The notes beneath the pieces are model-generated. The model was not told the origin of the DNA. It did no database searches and was given only the letters and a program-made list of their open reading frames with translations. Shown piece after piece: positions 38,771 through 50,296 of a stretch of DNA of 64,000 nt. The DNA lies in contig CM072512.1 of NCBI GenBank assembly GCA_036898135.1, forward strand, positions 21,417,582 through 21,481,581, written 5' to 3'. Position 1 is the first letter of the stretch; each line of letters opens with the position of its first letter. Both the position numbers and the translations under genes were made by a program. Source of the DNA: Oncomelania hupensis. Taxonomy: Eukaryota > Mollusca > Gastropoda > Littorinimorpha > Pomatiopsidae.

Positions 38771-40237
38771 CTACTCAAAATAATACAAGGGCCACTTGGA
38801 CATATGGGTCTCTCTTTAAATCAGAAACACGAATTCAATTTATTAGTTCATCATATTTTATTGCAATCATTTCTGCATCAATAACAAAACAGATTTTAGA
38901 CATCAGTCGCTTAAAATTCGAGTAAATTCAATTTAACTGGACATACCCCTCATTTACAAAATCAAAACGTTAGAAACCAAAAATCTATAGAGTCAGTATC
39001 GGGTGTGGCCACCGTTTGCATCAATGCAGTCTTCGCATCGTTGTCTCATGGACCGTATCAGGTTATGGAGGATGTTTCCTGGCATTGCCAACCACTCTTG
39101 CTGGAGAACTTGGGCCAGAACTTCAAGGTTAGCTCCTGGAGGGAGGTTTGCCCGTGTCTGTCGACCCAAGACATCCCACAGATGTTCTATGGGGTTCAAA
39201 TCGGGTGATCGAGCCGGCCAATCCATCCTTATGACGTGCTGTTGCTGCAGGAAGTCATTGACGATAGGCGCTCGGTGGGGTCTGGCATTATCGTCCTGTA
39301 GTATGGCACCTTCCCCAATGGCCCGCAGAGCTGGGAGAACCCTAGGTTGTAGGACGTCAACCCTGTAGCCAATACCGTTTAAGTTGCCATGAATTTGGAG
39401 CAGGGGTGCTCTGAAGTTTAATGCGAAGCCACCCCACATCATGACAGATCCACCACCAAAGCGGTCATGCTCGCGCACCGTCGCATCAGCAAAACGCTCC
39501 CGTGGACGCCTCCAAACATTCACTCGACGATCGTTGAAAGACAAGGAGAATAGAGACTCGTTTGTAAAGAGCACCCTTGACCAATGTTGCCTAGTCCACA
39601 CCAAATGACGCCGAGCCCAGGCCAAACGCGCTGGTCGTCTTGATCGCAGGTTTGCCTCGTGTAGACGGTTGCGAATTGTCTGGTTGCTGACGTTAACATT
39701 GCTGGCTGCGTGAAGCTGTCTTCTGATGGTGTTTGCTGTAGCGGACCTCATCCTCAGAGCTGACAGGGTGATGAAGTGGTCTTGTCTTGCAGTGGTAGGA
39801 GGCGTCCGGACCTTCTTGGTTCTTGGACGCTTCCAGTGTTGTTAAAGCGCTCCCGCAGCCTTTGGACAACGGAGTGGGACACTCCCAGCCGCCTGCCAAC
39901 TTCTCTCACCTCCACCCCTTCCTGAAGCCATGCAATAGCTCTGCCTCTATCCGCATCAGTCAATCGTCGCCTTGGGGGCATGGTTAGAAAAGCAGCAAAA
40001 GCGCTGCCATTTATACCCAGAAAAAAGCGCCGATTGTTGAACTGAACTCAGGAAATGCAAGCCTTTCGCGTGCAAATCACTTTTTAATGTTGAAAATTTT
40101 GCTTTATTAGCAAGACAACAGTAAATTAGAGTAATTTTTTTTGTAAAATTAAGCAATATAAGCGTTATTATTGATAGCAGCAAAAAATAATTAAACTAAA
40201 TGAAATATGAGAGTGGCCCTTCAATTATTTTGAGTAG
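38771..40237 (-). mobile_element. Tc1-type DNA transposon, complete but dead
   Basis: The ends begin ctactcaaaataat and are inverted repeats of about 26 bp with two mismatches. TA precedes the left end; the right flank reads TG, a probable mutated TA. The 1.47 kb interior carries a single minus-strand transposase gene at 38993-39981. Size, layout and catalytic spacing match the Tc1 family. Confidence 0.92.
38993..39981 (-). pseudogene. Tc1 DD34E transposase, frameshifted and active-site mutant
   Basis: The gene would encode about 329 residues, close to the usual Tc1 length of about 340. The first 75 codons (39754-39981) hold the helix-turn-helix DNA-binding domain (RLTDADRGRAIAWLQEG, RRLGVSHSVVQRL). 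A one-base deletion near 39800, just after the RRSGR motif, shifts the frame. The catalytic part resumes and runs to 38993, with ILQDDNARPH and SPDLNPIEHLWD separated by 34 residues (DD34E). The first catalytic position reads N in VLFTNESLF, where Tc1 enzymes have D. Two independent lesions make it inactive, so any copying would need a transposase in trans. Confidence 0.92.
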
Positions 40238-40494
40238 TGTGCGTTTGTGTGTGTGTGAGTTCGCTGTTGATTAAGTGTTTGTAATTTCGTGACTGTCTAA
40301 AATCATTGAACAAATGAATAGACTTTTGAATAAAATAACTGAACTGTTTAATGAGTTAGGATGGTGGTAGAGGAAGAGGGCAATGGCGATACGGTGAGCA
40401 TGGTCAATGTTTGGGAACGACTATGGGAGTACTGAATGTAAATGATAATGAATTTTCAGAGGGCAAAGGGAATAAATAACAGTAGCAACGACGA

Positions 40495-40558
40495 CGATAC
40501 CGATGATGATAATGATGATGATGGTGGTGATGATGATGATGATGATGATAATGATGAA

Positions 40559-40625
<67 letters not shown>

Positions 40626-40627
40626 GA
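40495..40627 (+). repeat. (GAT)n microsatellite, imperfect
   Basis: A GAT/ATG array of about 130 bp with scattered interruptions. Long open frames here on both strands (poly-D, poly-M, poly-H, poly-S) are artefacts. Confidence 0.95.
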
Positions 40628-40634
40628 TGATGAT

Positions 40635-40745
40635 ATACAAAATCGATTCGGCCACCGCACAGTTTTTCAAAGACCACATTGTGATAATTTTTATATACAA
40701 AATCGATTCGGCCACCGTTCAGTTTTTCAAAAGACCTCATTATAA
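40635..40745 (+). repeat. Tandem duplication, about 58 bp unit
   Basis: The phrase 'tacaaaatcgattcggcc' and its following 40 bp occur twice in direct succession with minor differences, right after the GAT array. Confidence 0.85.
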
Positions 40746-40759
40746 TTTTCACCCATTTC

Positions 40760-43700
40760 TGTTGTTGACTTTTCCCAATGTATAATTCCTTTCACACCTA
40801 CCTGGATACATTCAGGCTGATATGAAACGAGTTTCTCCACCAACGATTTTATTAATGAATCCGATAATAAAAAGAGCACGTGGGTTTTGACTTTTAATAG
40901 GGAATTAAATACACATGCGTTTTTCACAAGAAAACGTTAAAAGGTTAACATCTTTCAGGCCCATATCCTCACCGCTATCTGTTAACCTTTCACTCCTTCA
41001 CACATCTGCCCATTACGAGAACCTCCATTCAACGAGCGCTTATCATACATACCCTCGTTGTTGTTTTTTCGGTCTCACATTCAAGTGTGATCGAAATAAC
41101 CGCTAACTTGCTTGATAATCTTGCTAAAACAATACCTGGAGTGTAAGGCGAGTGTAAAGTAATCTGGAGTTCGAGTTGAGTTTTATTTTTTAGAGGTTGA
41201 AGTGGGAGCTAAAGTTATAGAAGTAGTAAATCCAGCTTTGGGAAACGGTAGATGAGTGTTTAAGGAAAGAAATCGTGCAACGGGAACACAATAGGACTAC
41301 ACATGTATAATAACAGCGTAAGTTCTTTATTTTAAGAAGGAAATGTCTGTCTCATAATAAGTGTCAAACTTTTGTCATCCTTGTGTCTTACCTTAACTAG
41401 GCAAATGTCGTGCTGTGACATGAATCGCAGATGGACCCATGCCCAGCTCAAGCAGTGAGTTGACAGGTAAAATCCTTTTAAGTTTCACATCGCCGTCATG
41501 TGTAGTTACCGTTGTATCGTAGACGGATTGAATCCAGACACACTTAAGTTATACCCGAGGATGAAGGAAAGATTATCATGAACTGTTGAAGGAAGACGCA
41601 CGCTATTTCCCCTGTCAGTTTGCAGTCAAAACTCACACGTTCCGGTGCCACTGTTGACTCAAGCTGAACGCCAATGAAGAGAGAAAGCGGAGATAAAGAT
41701 CTGACGACGAAGAAGCGCGCATGACGGAAAATAAAACATGTTGCCAGACCCTGACAGTACTTTCTACGCGCCGAGACTCATTACACACTGACACACTGAA
41801 TGATAACGGCAAGATGGCAACACCAAGGAGCAACGTGACAATGATCTTGCTGCATAGTTTCATGCGAAACTGATACATCGTGACATCTTTCAAGTTCTTC
41901 TTGTCTAGGTTGATAAGAACCCCTCTCTATGTGAAGCAGTGTATTCCGTTCCGTGTACGAGTTCTGGGGTACTGACTATCCTGCCTGGATAAAACTGTGA
42001 TGATAGCGGTGGCGGCGGTGAATGCTGGCAGCCAGTATCTTTCTTACGTAATGATGCGCTTTCCGTCTCTACAAGAGAGAGTAGGGTATGTAGATAGTCT
42101 GCTAAGCCTGAAAGAAGCGGTCCTTCTTAGCGCCCGTGCGTAAATCAAGTCTGGCAGTTGCTGAACGCTCTGAACCCGCACCCAGGGTGCTACTGTAACT
42201 TTTTTTTAACCCTAGCTCGACACACATCATTAGCTAAAACCCCCATCAATGCATTTATGCCATAAAGCCACTGCTTCTGTCGGCAATTTGCGTTGTGGTT
42301 TAGGACGGCTGTCAAAAAGCTATCTGCTCCATGAAGACGATATTAGCGTTTTTCTTCAGCTGCATTTGTCCATTTATTGTGAAAACACTGGTCAAAGAGA
42401 TATTTGTTACACAGTATTTCTGTGGAAAATGCCGTTAGCACAGTAGTATTACTAATATATATTAATCACAGTGATGAAATTTAGAAGGTACACAATTGCA
42501 GTAAGCAGTCTACTCTGTATCCGTTGATAATAAAACAGTCTAATACTATCAATACTATCATGCACGCTGATGTGCACTCGTCAACAATTATATAAAATGG
42601 GTGGTTTCTTCACACAGAACATAGGAAGAATAAACGTTACACAACTTACTAGCCGCGTCACACTTTTGTAATTGCCAGCTTCCTAACTAAATATAATCGT
42701 AGCAAGTCGAGAAGAATTTTTGCCTGTGTCAAGTTGATGGCAGCTGACATGCAAACAGTAGGTACGTCGTAAAATTCCAATATCTCAATCCAGTACAGAG
42801 ACACACGTACTTGTACAAGAAGAACGATTGCTTTCATGATATATTAAGCGAAAAATTAAATACGATCAACGACAACGCCTTAAGAATAATGAATTGTATT
42901 CACATCTTTCCGTTTAATGTCTTATACTGAATTACACGGATATCAGCAAACAGCTTCGTCGTAGATTGCAGTGGCAATTTGAGTCCGTCGTTCGAAAATA
43001 AAAAAAGAATGCTAGATTTGTTCAGAACTATCAAATTTCAGGTTGAATTGGAACGTAAGCTTATCCCTCAATTCAACATCTTTTTTTTAAATCACAGAAA
43101 CGGTCCACTCTGGTTTTATATTTTGTGTTAAAAATATGTCCGATTCATTTGTGGTTAAAAGTGTACATGAGCAAAACATGACATCCATATCTTTAATTTT
43201 TATTTTATGATAATACAACTAGGTGATCACGAGACTTTCTCAAAATCATCTTTCGTGTCGGCACAAAATACCGTAGGTGGTGAAAAAAGGAGGCGAAAGC
43301 GCATAAATGCCAAGGAGACATATCTTGGAAGAGATCTCGCTGGAGAATAGAAGAGGATAATAGCGCTAAATCCCAGAAGTCATGATCACCGCATTTAGTT
43401 TCTAGCGTCTTATCGCACACAGCTGTAAAAATGTATACTGACGGTCGGGGCGGAAACAAGCGAGAGCAAAAGGCGTTACATCGTCAGAAATCAGATTCTT
43501 CGCAAGCGTCTTCCGAGCTCTTGGAAAATGACATTTTGACGACTCCGCCGCTGCTGGCAGTGACTACAAACAGCACCTAATGGATGCTCGCTGTTAAACC
43601 TTTACTAGCAGCGGGAGCGCCGGGAGTGGTTATATATGATATGAGAGACTTCGTAGACACCGTGTAAAGCGTATCTCGGTCCATCTGCACAATCATAGCC

Positions 43701-43980
43701 AGTTTGGAAGTCTGTCACCTGTGGTGCGATTGCAACCACGTTTATTTGAGTACACTGTGATATTGTCCTACAGATCTGACCCACCGCGCTGTATCTGGGA
43801 CAACAGGCTCGTTCTCCTCTTCCACATATTGGTTAGACATGCGCAGAAAAAGATTGACAGGTCAACTTGCACGCAAGACGAAGGCAAGGGATGCACGATT
43901 AAGTATTATTCCGCTACAATGTCGTGGTATGGGATTTCGAGAAATTGGGAATAGATAGCCTGCAGCGTAAGATTGAGTCT
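40760..43980. other. Gene-poor, apparently low-repeat stretch
   Basis: Unusually few simple repeats and no recognisable transposon, which makes it the most unique-looking part of the window. It contains one minus ORF with a signal-peptide-like start (41633-41893). No annotated family is recognised. Confidence 0.35.
41633..41893 (-). CDS. Hypothetical ORF with signal-peptide-like N-terminus
   Basis: An 86-codon frame. An internal methionine at residue 11 gives MKLCSKIIVTLLLGVAILP, then LSFSVS and VCNES, a good n-region/h-region/c-region pattern for a secretory signal. The rest has no recognised domain. It lies in single-copy-looking sequence, on the same strand as and upstream of the NDNF-like gene, and downstream of the promoter-like cluster at 43985-44190. 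It could be a first coding exon of that or another gene, with the true exon ending before the stop, or chance. No strong donor site is obvious. Confidence 0.2.
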   Translation of the reverse strand: MKDVTMYQFRMKLCSKIIVTLLLGVAILPLSFSVSVCNESRRVESTVRVWQHVLFSVMRASSSSDLYLRFLSSLAFSLSQQWHRNV

Positions 43981-43984
43981 CGAA

Positions 43985-44190
43985 GTAAGAAATGATTGCA
44001 CCAGCACAAAACTTTATATACGACAGTCGAAAGACCACTTTCTTGCGGTCTACACGCTCGGCTGAACCAATCCCCGATTGGCTGTGACAATGATTGCTCG
44101 GTTGATCTCGCCGCCACAGATCTTTGCCAGAAATGGGACCCCGTTTTGACCAATCAGGCGAATAACCTGTACATCTATCTCATCCAATTT
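43985..44190 (-). promoter_or_regulatory. Candidate TATA/CCAAT core promoter
   Basis: On the minus strand there is a TATATAAA box at 44013-44020, with a pyrimidine-A start-like site about 28 bp downstream near 43992. Four CCAAT/ATTGG pentamers lie at 44067-44071, 44077-44081, 44150-44154 and 44184-44188. The spacing is that of a classical eukaryotic core promoter. Transcription would run toward lower coordinates, the direction of the NDNF-like gene. No transcript evidence is available, and motifs this short can occur by chance. Confidence 0.3.
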
Positions 44191-44539
44191 CTGCAAAGGA
44201 GTCGAGAAAACAGCAGCGACGCCATGAAAGCTTGTTTCTCCTATGCCGCTTGACGATAAAGCCAACAATTTCTATATTCTTCTTGTTTCAAGAGGTAATC
44301 AAAACAAGTGATTACAGTTGTAACCAGGTGTAACCAGCTAGCAAGCAATGAACACGAAACTGCTGTTTCTGTGTTACCGACTTACCTCGCTCTGCTTTTC
44401 AACCGTACTATAAAGGCCAACGTGGTCGCGGGTGTAACGTTGAGGAGGGGTACAGATTCGGGTGACTGTAATCTGGAGTGCACAGTTAATTGGCTTGCAT
44501 GTGATACCATGGTCTCGAAATGTACCACCCCACTCCACC

Positions 44540-46217
44540 TATCATATCTTATCCCATAACTCGAAAGTCGTTGGGGCACCACAAATGATCGTTTAACCAG
44601 CGTACCCCATCTTTCTCTGTCCTCAGCAACCCTCATGGCTTCGCTCAGTGTCAAGCCAGTACATTCTCGAATGTAATGGCTTCGCTCTGTGTCAAGCCAG
44701 TACATTCTCGAATGTTTTCCTACCACCTCTTATTTGGTCTCCCTCTTCTTCTGCCTCCTTGTAGCGTGCCTTGCAGGATAGTCTTTGCAAGGCCTGATGC
44801 TCTGGTGACGTGGCTGTACCTTCGGAGTTTCCGTTTCTTCACCATTGTGAGCATGTCACTGTGTTGTCCAATGGATTATGTGATGGTCTGTCGGACTTCG
44901 TCGTTGGTGATGTGCTGCGTATAGGAGATGTCCAGAAATCTTCTGTAGCACCTCATCTTTATGCTATATATTCTTCGTTGTGGGTCTGCGGTGAGGGTCC
45001 ATGTTTCGCAAGCGTATAGGACGATGGAGATGGCAAGGGAACGCAGCATCCTTACCTTGGAGTGTAGACTGTGCTCTGGAGAGGACTTCCTGTCGGGACC
45101 GTCTGATACAATCGCTTCTAAATATTTGAAGCTATGCAGTGTGTTGAGGGACTGGCCCTGGACTTTGAAGTCTGTGTTGATGCTATTGATGTTGTTGGTC
45201 ATCATTTTGGTCTTTTCTGCACTTATTTTCATTCCAAAGGCTCTGGAGGTGGTGTCGGGCATCTGTACCATCTGTTCAAGTTCTTGTTCCTCTTCAGCCA
45301 ATCCATCAATGTCATCCGAAAATGGGGGTTGGATATTGCTTTACCCCCTATGTTGACTGTGCCTTCGTGATCTGCAATGGCATCTGACATGATGCGCTTT
45401 AGGAAGCTGTTGAAGAGTGTTGGAGAGAGTAGGCATCCTTGACGCACGCCGATTGTGGTTCGGAACCAGTTCCCGATGACGCTGTTGTAGAGGACTGCTT
45501 TTGTCATGCAGGTTTTTAATGACTTTAATAATGTTAGGGCTGATGTTGTACACTCTCATGGTTGCCCACAGAGCTGCATACCAGACTCGGTCAAACGCTT
45601 TCTTGAAGTCTACAAACACATTATATTGCTGTTGTTGGTGATGTACGTATTTCGAGCAGATTATTCCGAGGTTAAAAATCTAATCAGTGGTACTTCGCAC
45701 TACCATGAATCCTGCTTGTTCTTCAGTTATGATTTGTTCAGCTTTGGGTTTCAACCTGTTGAGTATTATTTTCATGAGGACTTTGCTGGGATGGCTGATG
45801 AGGCTTGTGATGCGGTAATTTTCCCTTTTTGGGAAGCGTAATGACAAGCGACTGGGTCCATGATGTACCCCACTGCCACCTCTGCCAGATCTTGTTACAG
45901 ATAATGGTGAAGGGCGTCAACCATCGGTTCTCCTGCTTCAATCAAATCGGCGGGTATTTTGTCCACCCCCGCAGACTTCCCCTTCTTCAACGATTGCAAT
46001 GCTGCTCAACTTTTTCTTGGAGAATTGGAACTTCTTGTTCTTCTGTAAAGTTTGCTTTGGATCGTGCAGACCCTGGACTGTTTAACACTTGTCAGCTGCT
46101 TCACAGTCTGGTAGGCTTTCTTGCTGTTGTTCTTGTTAAGACGGTACTCTATTTCCTGGCATTGCTCTTCTATCCAGTTCTCCTGTGCTGTGCCCCACCT
46201 CAATTTCACCACGCACA
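44540..46217 (-). mobile_element. RTE-like LINE, long decayed antisense copy
   Basis: A minus-strand copy spanning the same part of the ORF as the 58 kb copy, from the NWIEEQCQEIE segment at about 46170 to the LINE tail at about 44545. The frame is broken into at least four pieces (for example 45738-45941, 45341-45619, 45229-45507 and 44876-45301). The FADD catalytic region is degraded, with the frame changing around 45320. A segment of about 43 bp is tandemly duplicated at about 44634-44718. Its 5' side extends slightly further upstream than the 58 kb ORF start. Confidence 0.9.
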
Positions 46218-46279
46218 CTAAATTCCATTTAATAATTCTTCGGCGCAAGATAGTATAAAGCGCCAGCTCTTAAACTCAT

Positions 46280-46465
46280 GAACATCAAGGATGTCTGTTT
46301 AATTCTTGTTGTGACAATGACTTTAATTGGGAAAATGCATTGTTGTCGCATTAAAACGTTATATGATGGGTAATCGTTGCTCAAACCACACGCAATGTTT
46401 TAAATTGTAGGCGCCTCTTTCTTGTTATATAAACAAATTACCGTTCCTCATATACACACTTTCTC
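46280..46465 (+). repeat. Dispersed repeat R2, copy 2, left part
   Basis: Matches 1400-2130 (without its R1 insertion) in order, with phrases such as 'tgctcaaaccac' and 'aattgtaggcg'. Interrupted at about 46465-47075 by younger material; it resumes at 47075. Confidence 0.5.
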
Positions 46466-46699
46466 TTCAGTGCAATCTCTTCATTCAAACGGAACCGTCT
46501 ACCTTTGCTCATTAACCATCTTCTACAACGATGGTCTGTTCCATATGGCCTCTACCAACAAACTTCTGCCAGCGTGTATATATTTTTGTGTTTGTTTTCT
46601 CTCATCTTTTTCTATATGACATATCTTTTTTTAAATTCATTTGTTAAAATCGTAATGAGTTTTTGTATATTTTATTGTCCCTTTTTATGGGGAAATTCT

Positions 46700-46978
46700 G
46701 GGCCGCCTCTCCAGGGGAAGGCGTAGTCGCAGCATGTGGCGCGCCCAAACTCAACCTACCTAATATTAGTTGTGTTTTTGAAATTTTGCTGGGGGAGCAA
46801 ACCGGAGAACCCACAGAAACCCCTAGAGACGGTGCCCGAGTCGAAAGTAAATAATATTATTAATATTCGGAGAAGCATAACGCCCAGATGCTGGATCGAT
46901 TCCACACCTGTCAGGCACCAATGTTAGCCTGTGGACAAGGCAAGTCCCGCCTTAAGACCACTCTGCCGCAACGCTCGC
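46700..46978 (-). mobile_element. tRNA-derived SINE with class-II-like head
   Basis: Read on the minus strand from 46978 there is 'gcggcagagtggtcttaag', like an A-box of a long-variable-arm tRNA (Leu/Ser type). It is followed by 'gtggaatcgatcc' as a degraded B-box near 46890-46905. The body then includes 'gggttctccggtttgc', reminiscent of the SINE at 36615. It lies within the sequence that splits repeat R2. Confidence 0.5.
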
Positions 46979-46979
46979 T

Positions 46980-47075
46980 TTTTGGTGTGTGAATGCGTTT
47001 TTGCACTTTGAACCGATTTTTAAACAGGAAAACGCGCTATATAAATATTCTTATTTTATTACTTATGTTCTTTAA
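46980..47075 (+). repeat. Retroposon 3' end with ATT-type tail
   Basis: The phrase 'aaacgcgctatataaatatt' followed by T/A-rich tail closely resembles the LINE 3' ends at 61135-61185, so a short plus-strand retroposon appears to end here, just before R2 resumes. Confidence 0.5.
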
Positions 47076-47185
47076 TCAAGCCTTGATGCAATTAATAGGC
47101 ACATAAAGAAACGAGTTTATCGATTTATATAAAATAAAGTACTTTTTAAAGAGGTTATGTATTGGTTTAATCTAGTTTAATGTGC
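47075..47185 (+). repeat. Dispersed repeat R2, copy 2, right part
   Basis: Matches 2140-2230, starting 'aagccttgatgcaattaatag'. Together with 46280-46465 it reconstitutes an R2 copy interrupted by about 600 bp of nested retroposons. Confidence 0.5.
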
Positions 47186-47505
47186 TGAAATATGTAAAAG
47201 TGCACTATTAGAGACTGGCCCTCAATAGTTTTAGAAACACTCTTAAATATAAGCCAATGTTGATATACTGCGCAGTGCTTATCGGTAATTCCGTTGTCTA
47301 AGAGTTTAGGGAGTGTTAACACATTTAAAGGTTGTACGCAGTTGGGTAAGTTTTTAAGAAAGCTGGTTATGTTATTATTATTTTTTTTTATTTAATTTTA
47401 ACAACTTTATTATCCTATCCTATCTAACTTTATTATCACCGAGGTGAAATTCGGGCACTTTCATTTTTGAAAGTACAGCAGCCCCAAGTGAAGCGCTTTA
47501 CCCAA

Positions 47506-47757
47506 GGTACATGCTGGATGGGTTCTTGTCACCGGCACTCACCCGTCTAGGACATAAGCGTCAGGATCTTTAAAGTCCGCTATGATGGAATGCATGCAAC
47601 ACAGATTAGACCTCGGTTTATACTCTCATCCGAAGGAGTAGGAAACGGGAGTAAAGTGTCTTACCCAAGGACACAACACAATGCCCCGGCCTGGGCTCGA
47701 ACTCGGGACCTTCCGATCCGCAAGCCAACACTCTAACCACTCGGCCACCGCGCCTCC
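47506..47757 (-). mobile_element. tRNA-derived SINE, copy D (5' half only)
   Basis: A minus-strand copy of the 10241 family. The head and the first 250 bp or so are present, with a B-box-like 'gagttcgagccc' near 47695. The 3' half and tail are missing; the break is near 47506. Confidence 0.85.
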
Positions 47758-47814
47758 CTTATGGTTTAACTCCACAAAAATACATTTTTGTATAGGGGGA
47801 AAAAAATTAATTTT

Positions 47815-48160
47815 TAAACAAGATGGCAAGCCATTCAAATGTATTTCCAGACACTCGCACATAGCACACAAGCATTTTCAATTGCGTAAAATTTCTTGGC
47901 GGTCTTGATCCTAACAAAGTAAAGGTAAAAAACATGGGATGATACAGCGCTAAACATGTTTAGAAAATGGTGACGCACAATGACCTATAATGATTTTTAC
48001 GTTTGAGAAAGTGCAGCAGGAGAGACAGGCCACTAACATAAGTAATATTCCTATGAAGTGTGGTCAAAATCCGTTATGTGGTTATCAAGATATGGCGTTC
48101 AACGGACCGACGTCCGGACCCGACCGATCGACAGACCGACACTTGGCTCGTTCTGATTTC
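47815..48160 (+). repeat. Dispersed repeat R3
   Basis: It contains two hallmark phrases that recur in the window. One is 'caagatggcaagccattcaa', also at about 48868, 50096 and 60440. The other is 'cctatgaag.gtggtcaaaa', followed by a GACC/CGACCGA-rich stretch near 48105-48140, as also at about 61440-61515. No coding. A degenerate, widely dispersed family of unknown class. Confidence 0.55.
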
Positions 48161-48864
48161 CTTCTCCCGCCTGGATAAGTGTGGAAGCACAAAATTGAAA
48201 CACGATTTAATCAATTCTTGTATAGCGATCTTGCCCCTTTTATTGTATTCATGTATTCCGAGTTCAATAAGAAGAATGTATTATTTTGTTTTGTATTTTT
48301 GTGTCGTGTGTCTGTATTGTAACTTGCACTGTGCTAGTGTAATGCAAACTAAAACAAATACTAGCTTACAATAATAATAGCATTAACAACTAGAATACCA
48401 ACAACTACCTATACTAAGTCGTCGTTTTTTAAGAACAGGGTTACGTAACAGAACGGAGCCCGCGTTCCCAGGTCTGTACTGTTTTCTAAAGGAAGTCCTG
48501 TGTGGGGGTGCGTTACGGGTGGATGCGTACTTTGTAAAACTGTGAAACATCTAAAAGAAAGATGTAGGAAAAGATGCGTTCGGTTTCTGTATTCACAATG
48601 TCTTATTAACGCAGACACGAATAAATTACAAAAGATGCAAAAGCCTTTCAACAGAATCCCACCGACAAAAGAAGACAGGGGGGTCCTATCGAAAAACTTT
48701 TGCATCTTTTTGTAAGTTATTTGTTTCTGAGTTAATAATATAAAATGAATAAGACAATCATCTTAAAAAAGATGTTATGTTTAATCAGTAGGTACTTCAT
48801 AATCACTACTGTTATTTTCATGCAATTCCTGGATTTAGAGAGAAGAACAAAAAAAAAACCCAAA

Positions 48865-49160
48865 GCAAAATGGTAAGCCATTCAAATGTATTTCGAACAT
48901 TCTCATAACTGTAAACCAGCATTTTGAAAAGTGTAAATTTTCGTGGAGATGGTTCTTCAATTCAGCACATGGAACAATAAATTGGCCAAATTTTGAACTA
49001 TCTGCAAGGTCAAAATTATCACAACCTGTTTAGCGAAGTTTGGGTTCAAGCGCAGAACGTGTATAGAAAATGATGGACTCGGCGACCTTGACCTTTAAGA
49101 AAAGAATAGGTTCTGAATAATTAACAACATTAAAGTGTGTGACGGACGGACAATTTTTTA
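48865..49160 (+). repeat. Dispersed repeat R3
   Basis: The same order of phrases: 'gtaagccattcaaatgtat', then 'gcgaagtttgggttcaa', then a 'gaccttgacctttaag' motif, then a GACGGACGGAC end at 49141-49150. Confidence 0.5.
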
Positions 49161-50296
49161 GAACATAATTTGTAGACTAGTTTAATTTAGGACTCATTTC
49201 GTGCAGATCTGCAAACATACGGGAATTTTTTTTATTGTGAAGAGATTAACATTGAAGCACGCAAATGAATCCACAATGCTGAATTGAACTTGATTCTGAC
49301 CTAGTATTGGGAGAAGAAAAACACATACACACTCACACAAATACACGCACGCACACACAGACACACACACGCAAACACACACACATATACACACACTAAA
49401 CAGCGAGCAGCTGTCGGATGAGTCTCCAAATGAAACTCAGCAGGAGCTAGTTGAAGCAACCATTGACTGGATATTCATGCAAACTGACCCATCTTTAAAG
49501 ACATAATACGGTGCAGCAAATTACTATCGCAAAAGTTAAAAGCTGGACTTGTCTTAACTCACCTCTAATCCAGGATAATAACACACACGCAAACACACAC
49601 GCAAACACACAGGTGCGCTGGCAGAAAGGCAAGCACATACGCATGCGCGCACATACTCATGAACATATGATTTGTTTAATAAACAAAAAAAAAAACATTT
49701 CAATACGGCTAATGCCATTCTTTTACTCCACTGAACTATTTTAAATTCCCTAGACAGAGGAGGAACAACAAGTCAGTAGTTAGTAAGAGGTGTGGGTAGT
49801 CCATCCAATACACCCGAGAGGATAGCTTCTCATTCTCTTTAGCAGCAGATCCTAAGAGGAACGGGAGAGTCTTTCCTAACATCAAACTCCACAGAAGATA
49901 TTGTCCTTCACGCTGCGGCAAATGATTTTTTTTTTCGCTCACTCTTTCTCCAGCACCACGGCTGGACCCTCGCCAATGGCGTCGGGGCCTAGGAAATTCA
50001 ATGTCCTTGGATCGGAGCCAAGGTCCCAGACAATGTTGGTTTTGCCAAAAGATCGCTAGGAGCACTTTGGTCGTTCCCGACTGGAAAAAAAATAAACAAG
50101 ATGGGAAGCCATTCAAATGTATTTGCAGACACACAGAAAACAGAACGTCTTTATTTTTCAAAACCGTTTTTATTGTGTGTTTTTTGTTTTGTTTTGTTTA
50201 GTTTTTTGGTTGCTTGGCAGCGTTGTGACTGGCTGTTCTCATATATAATGTAACATGCCTTTTTATACTAAGAGGTAATGTTTGGTTTGTTTTATT

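Noticed and set aside
40403..40752. Histidine-, serine- and methionine-rich overlapping frames
   Set aside because: All are readings of the imperfect GAT array.
41400..41466. Small exon between splice-like sites, plus or minus strand
   Set aside because: Plus frames all contain stops; the minus frame is open but lacks a convincing acceptor and any family resemblance.
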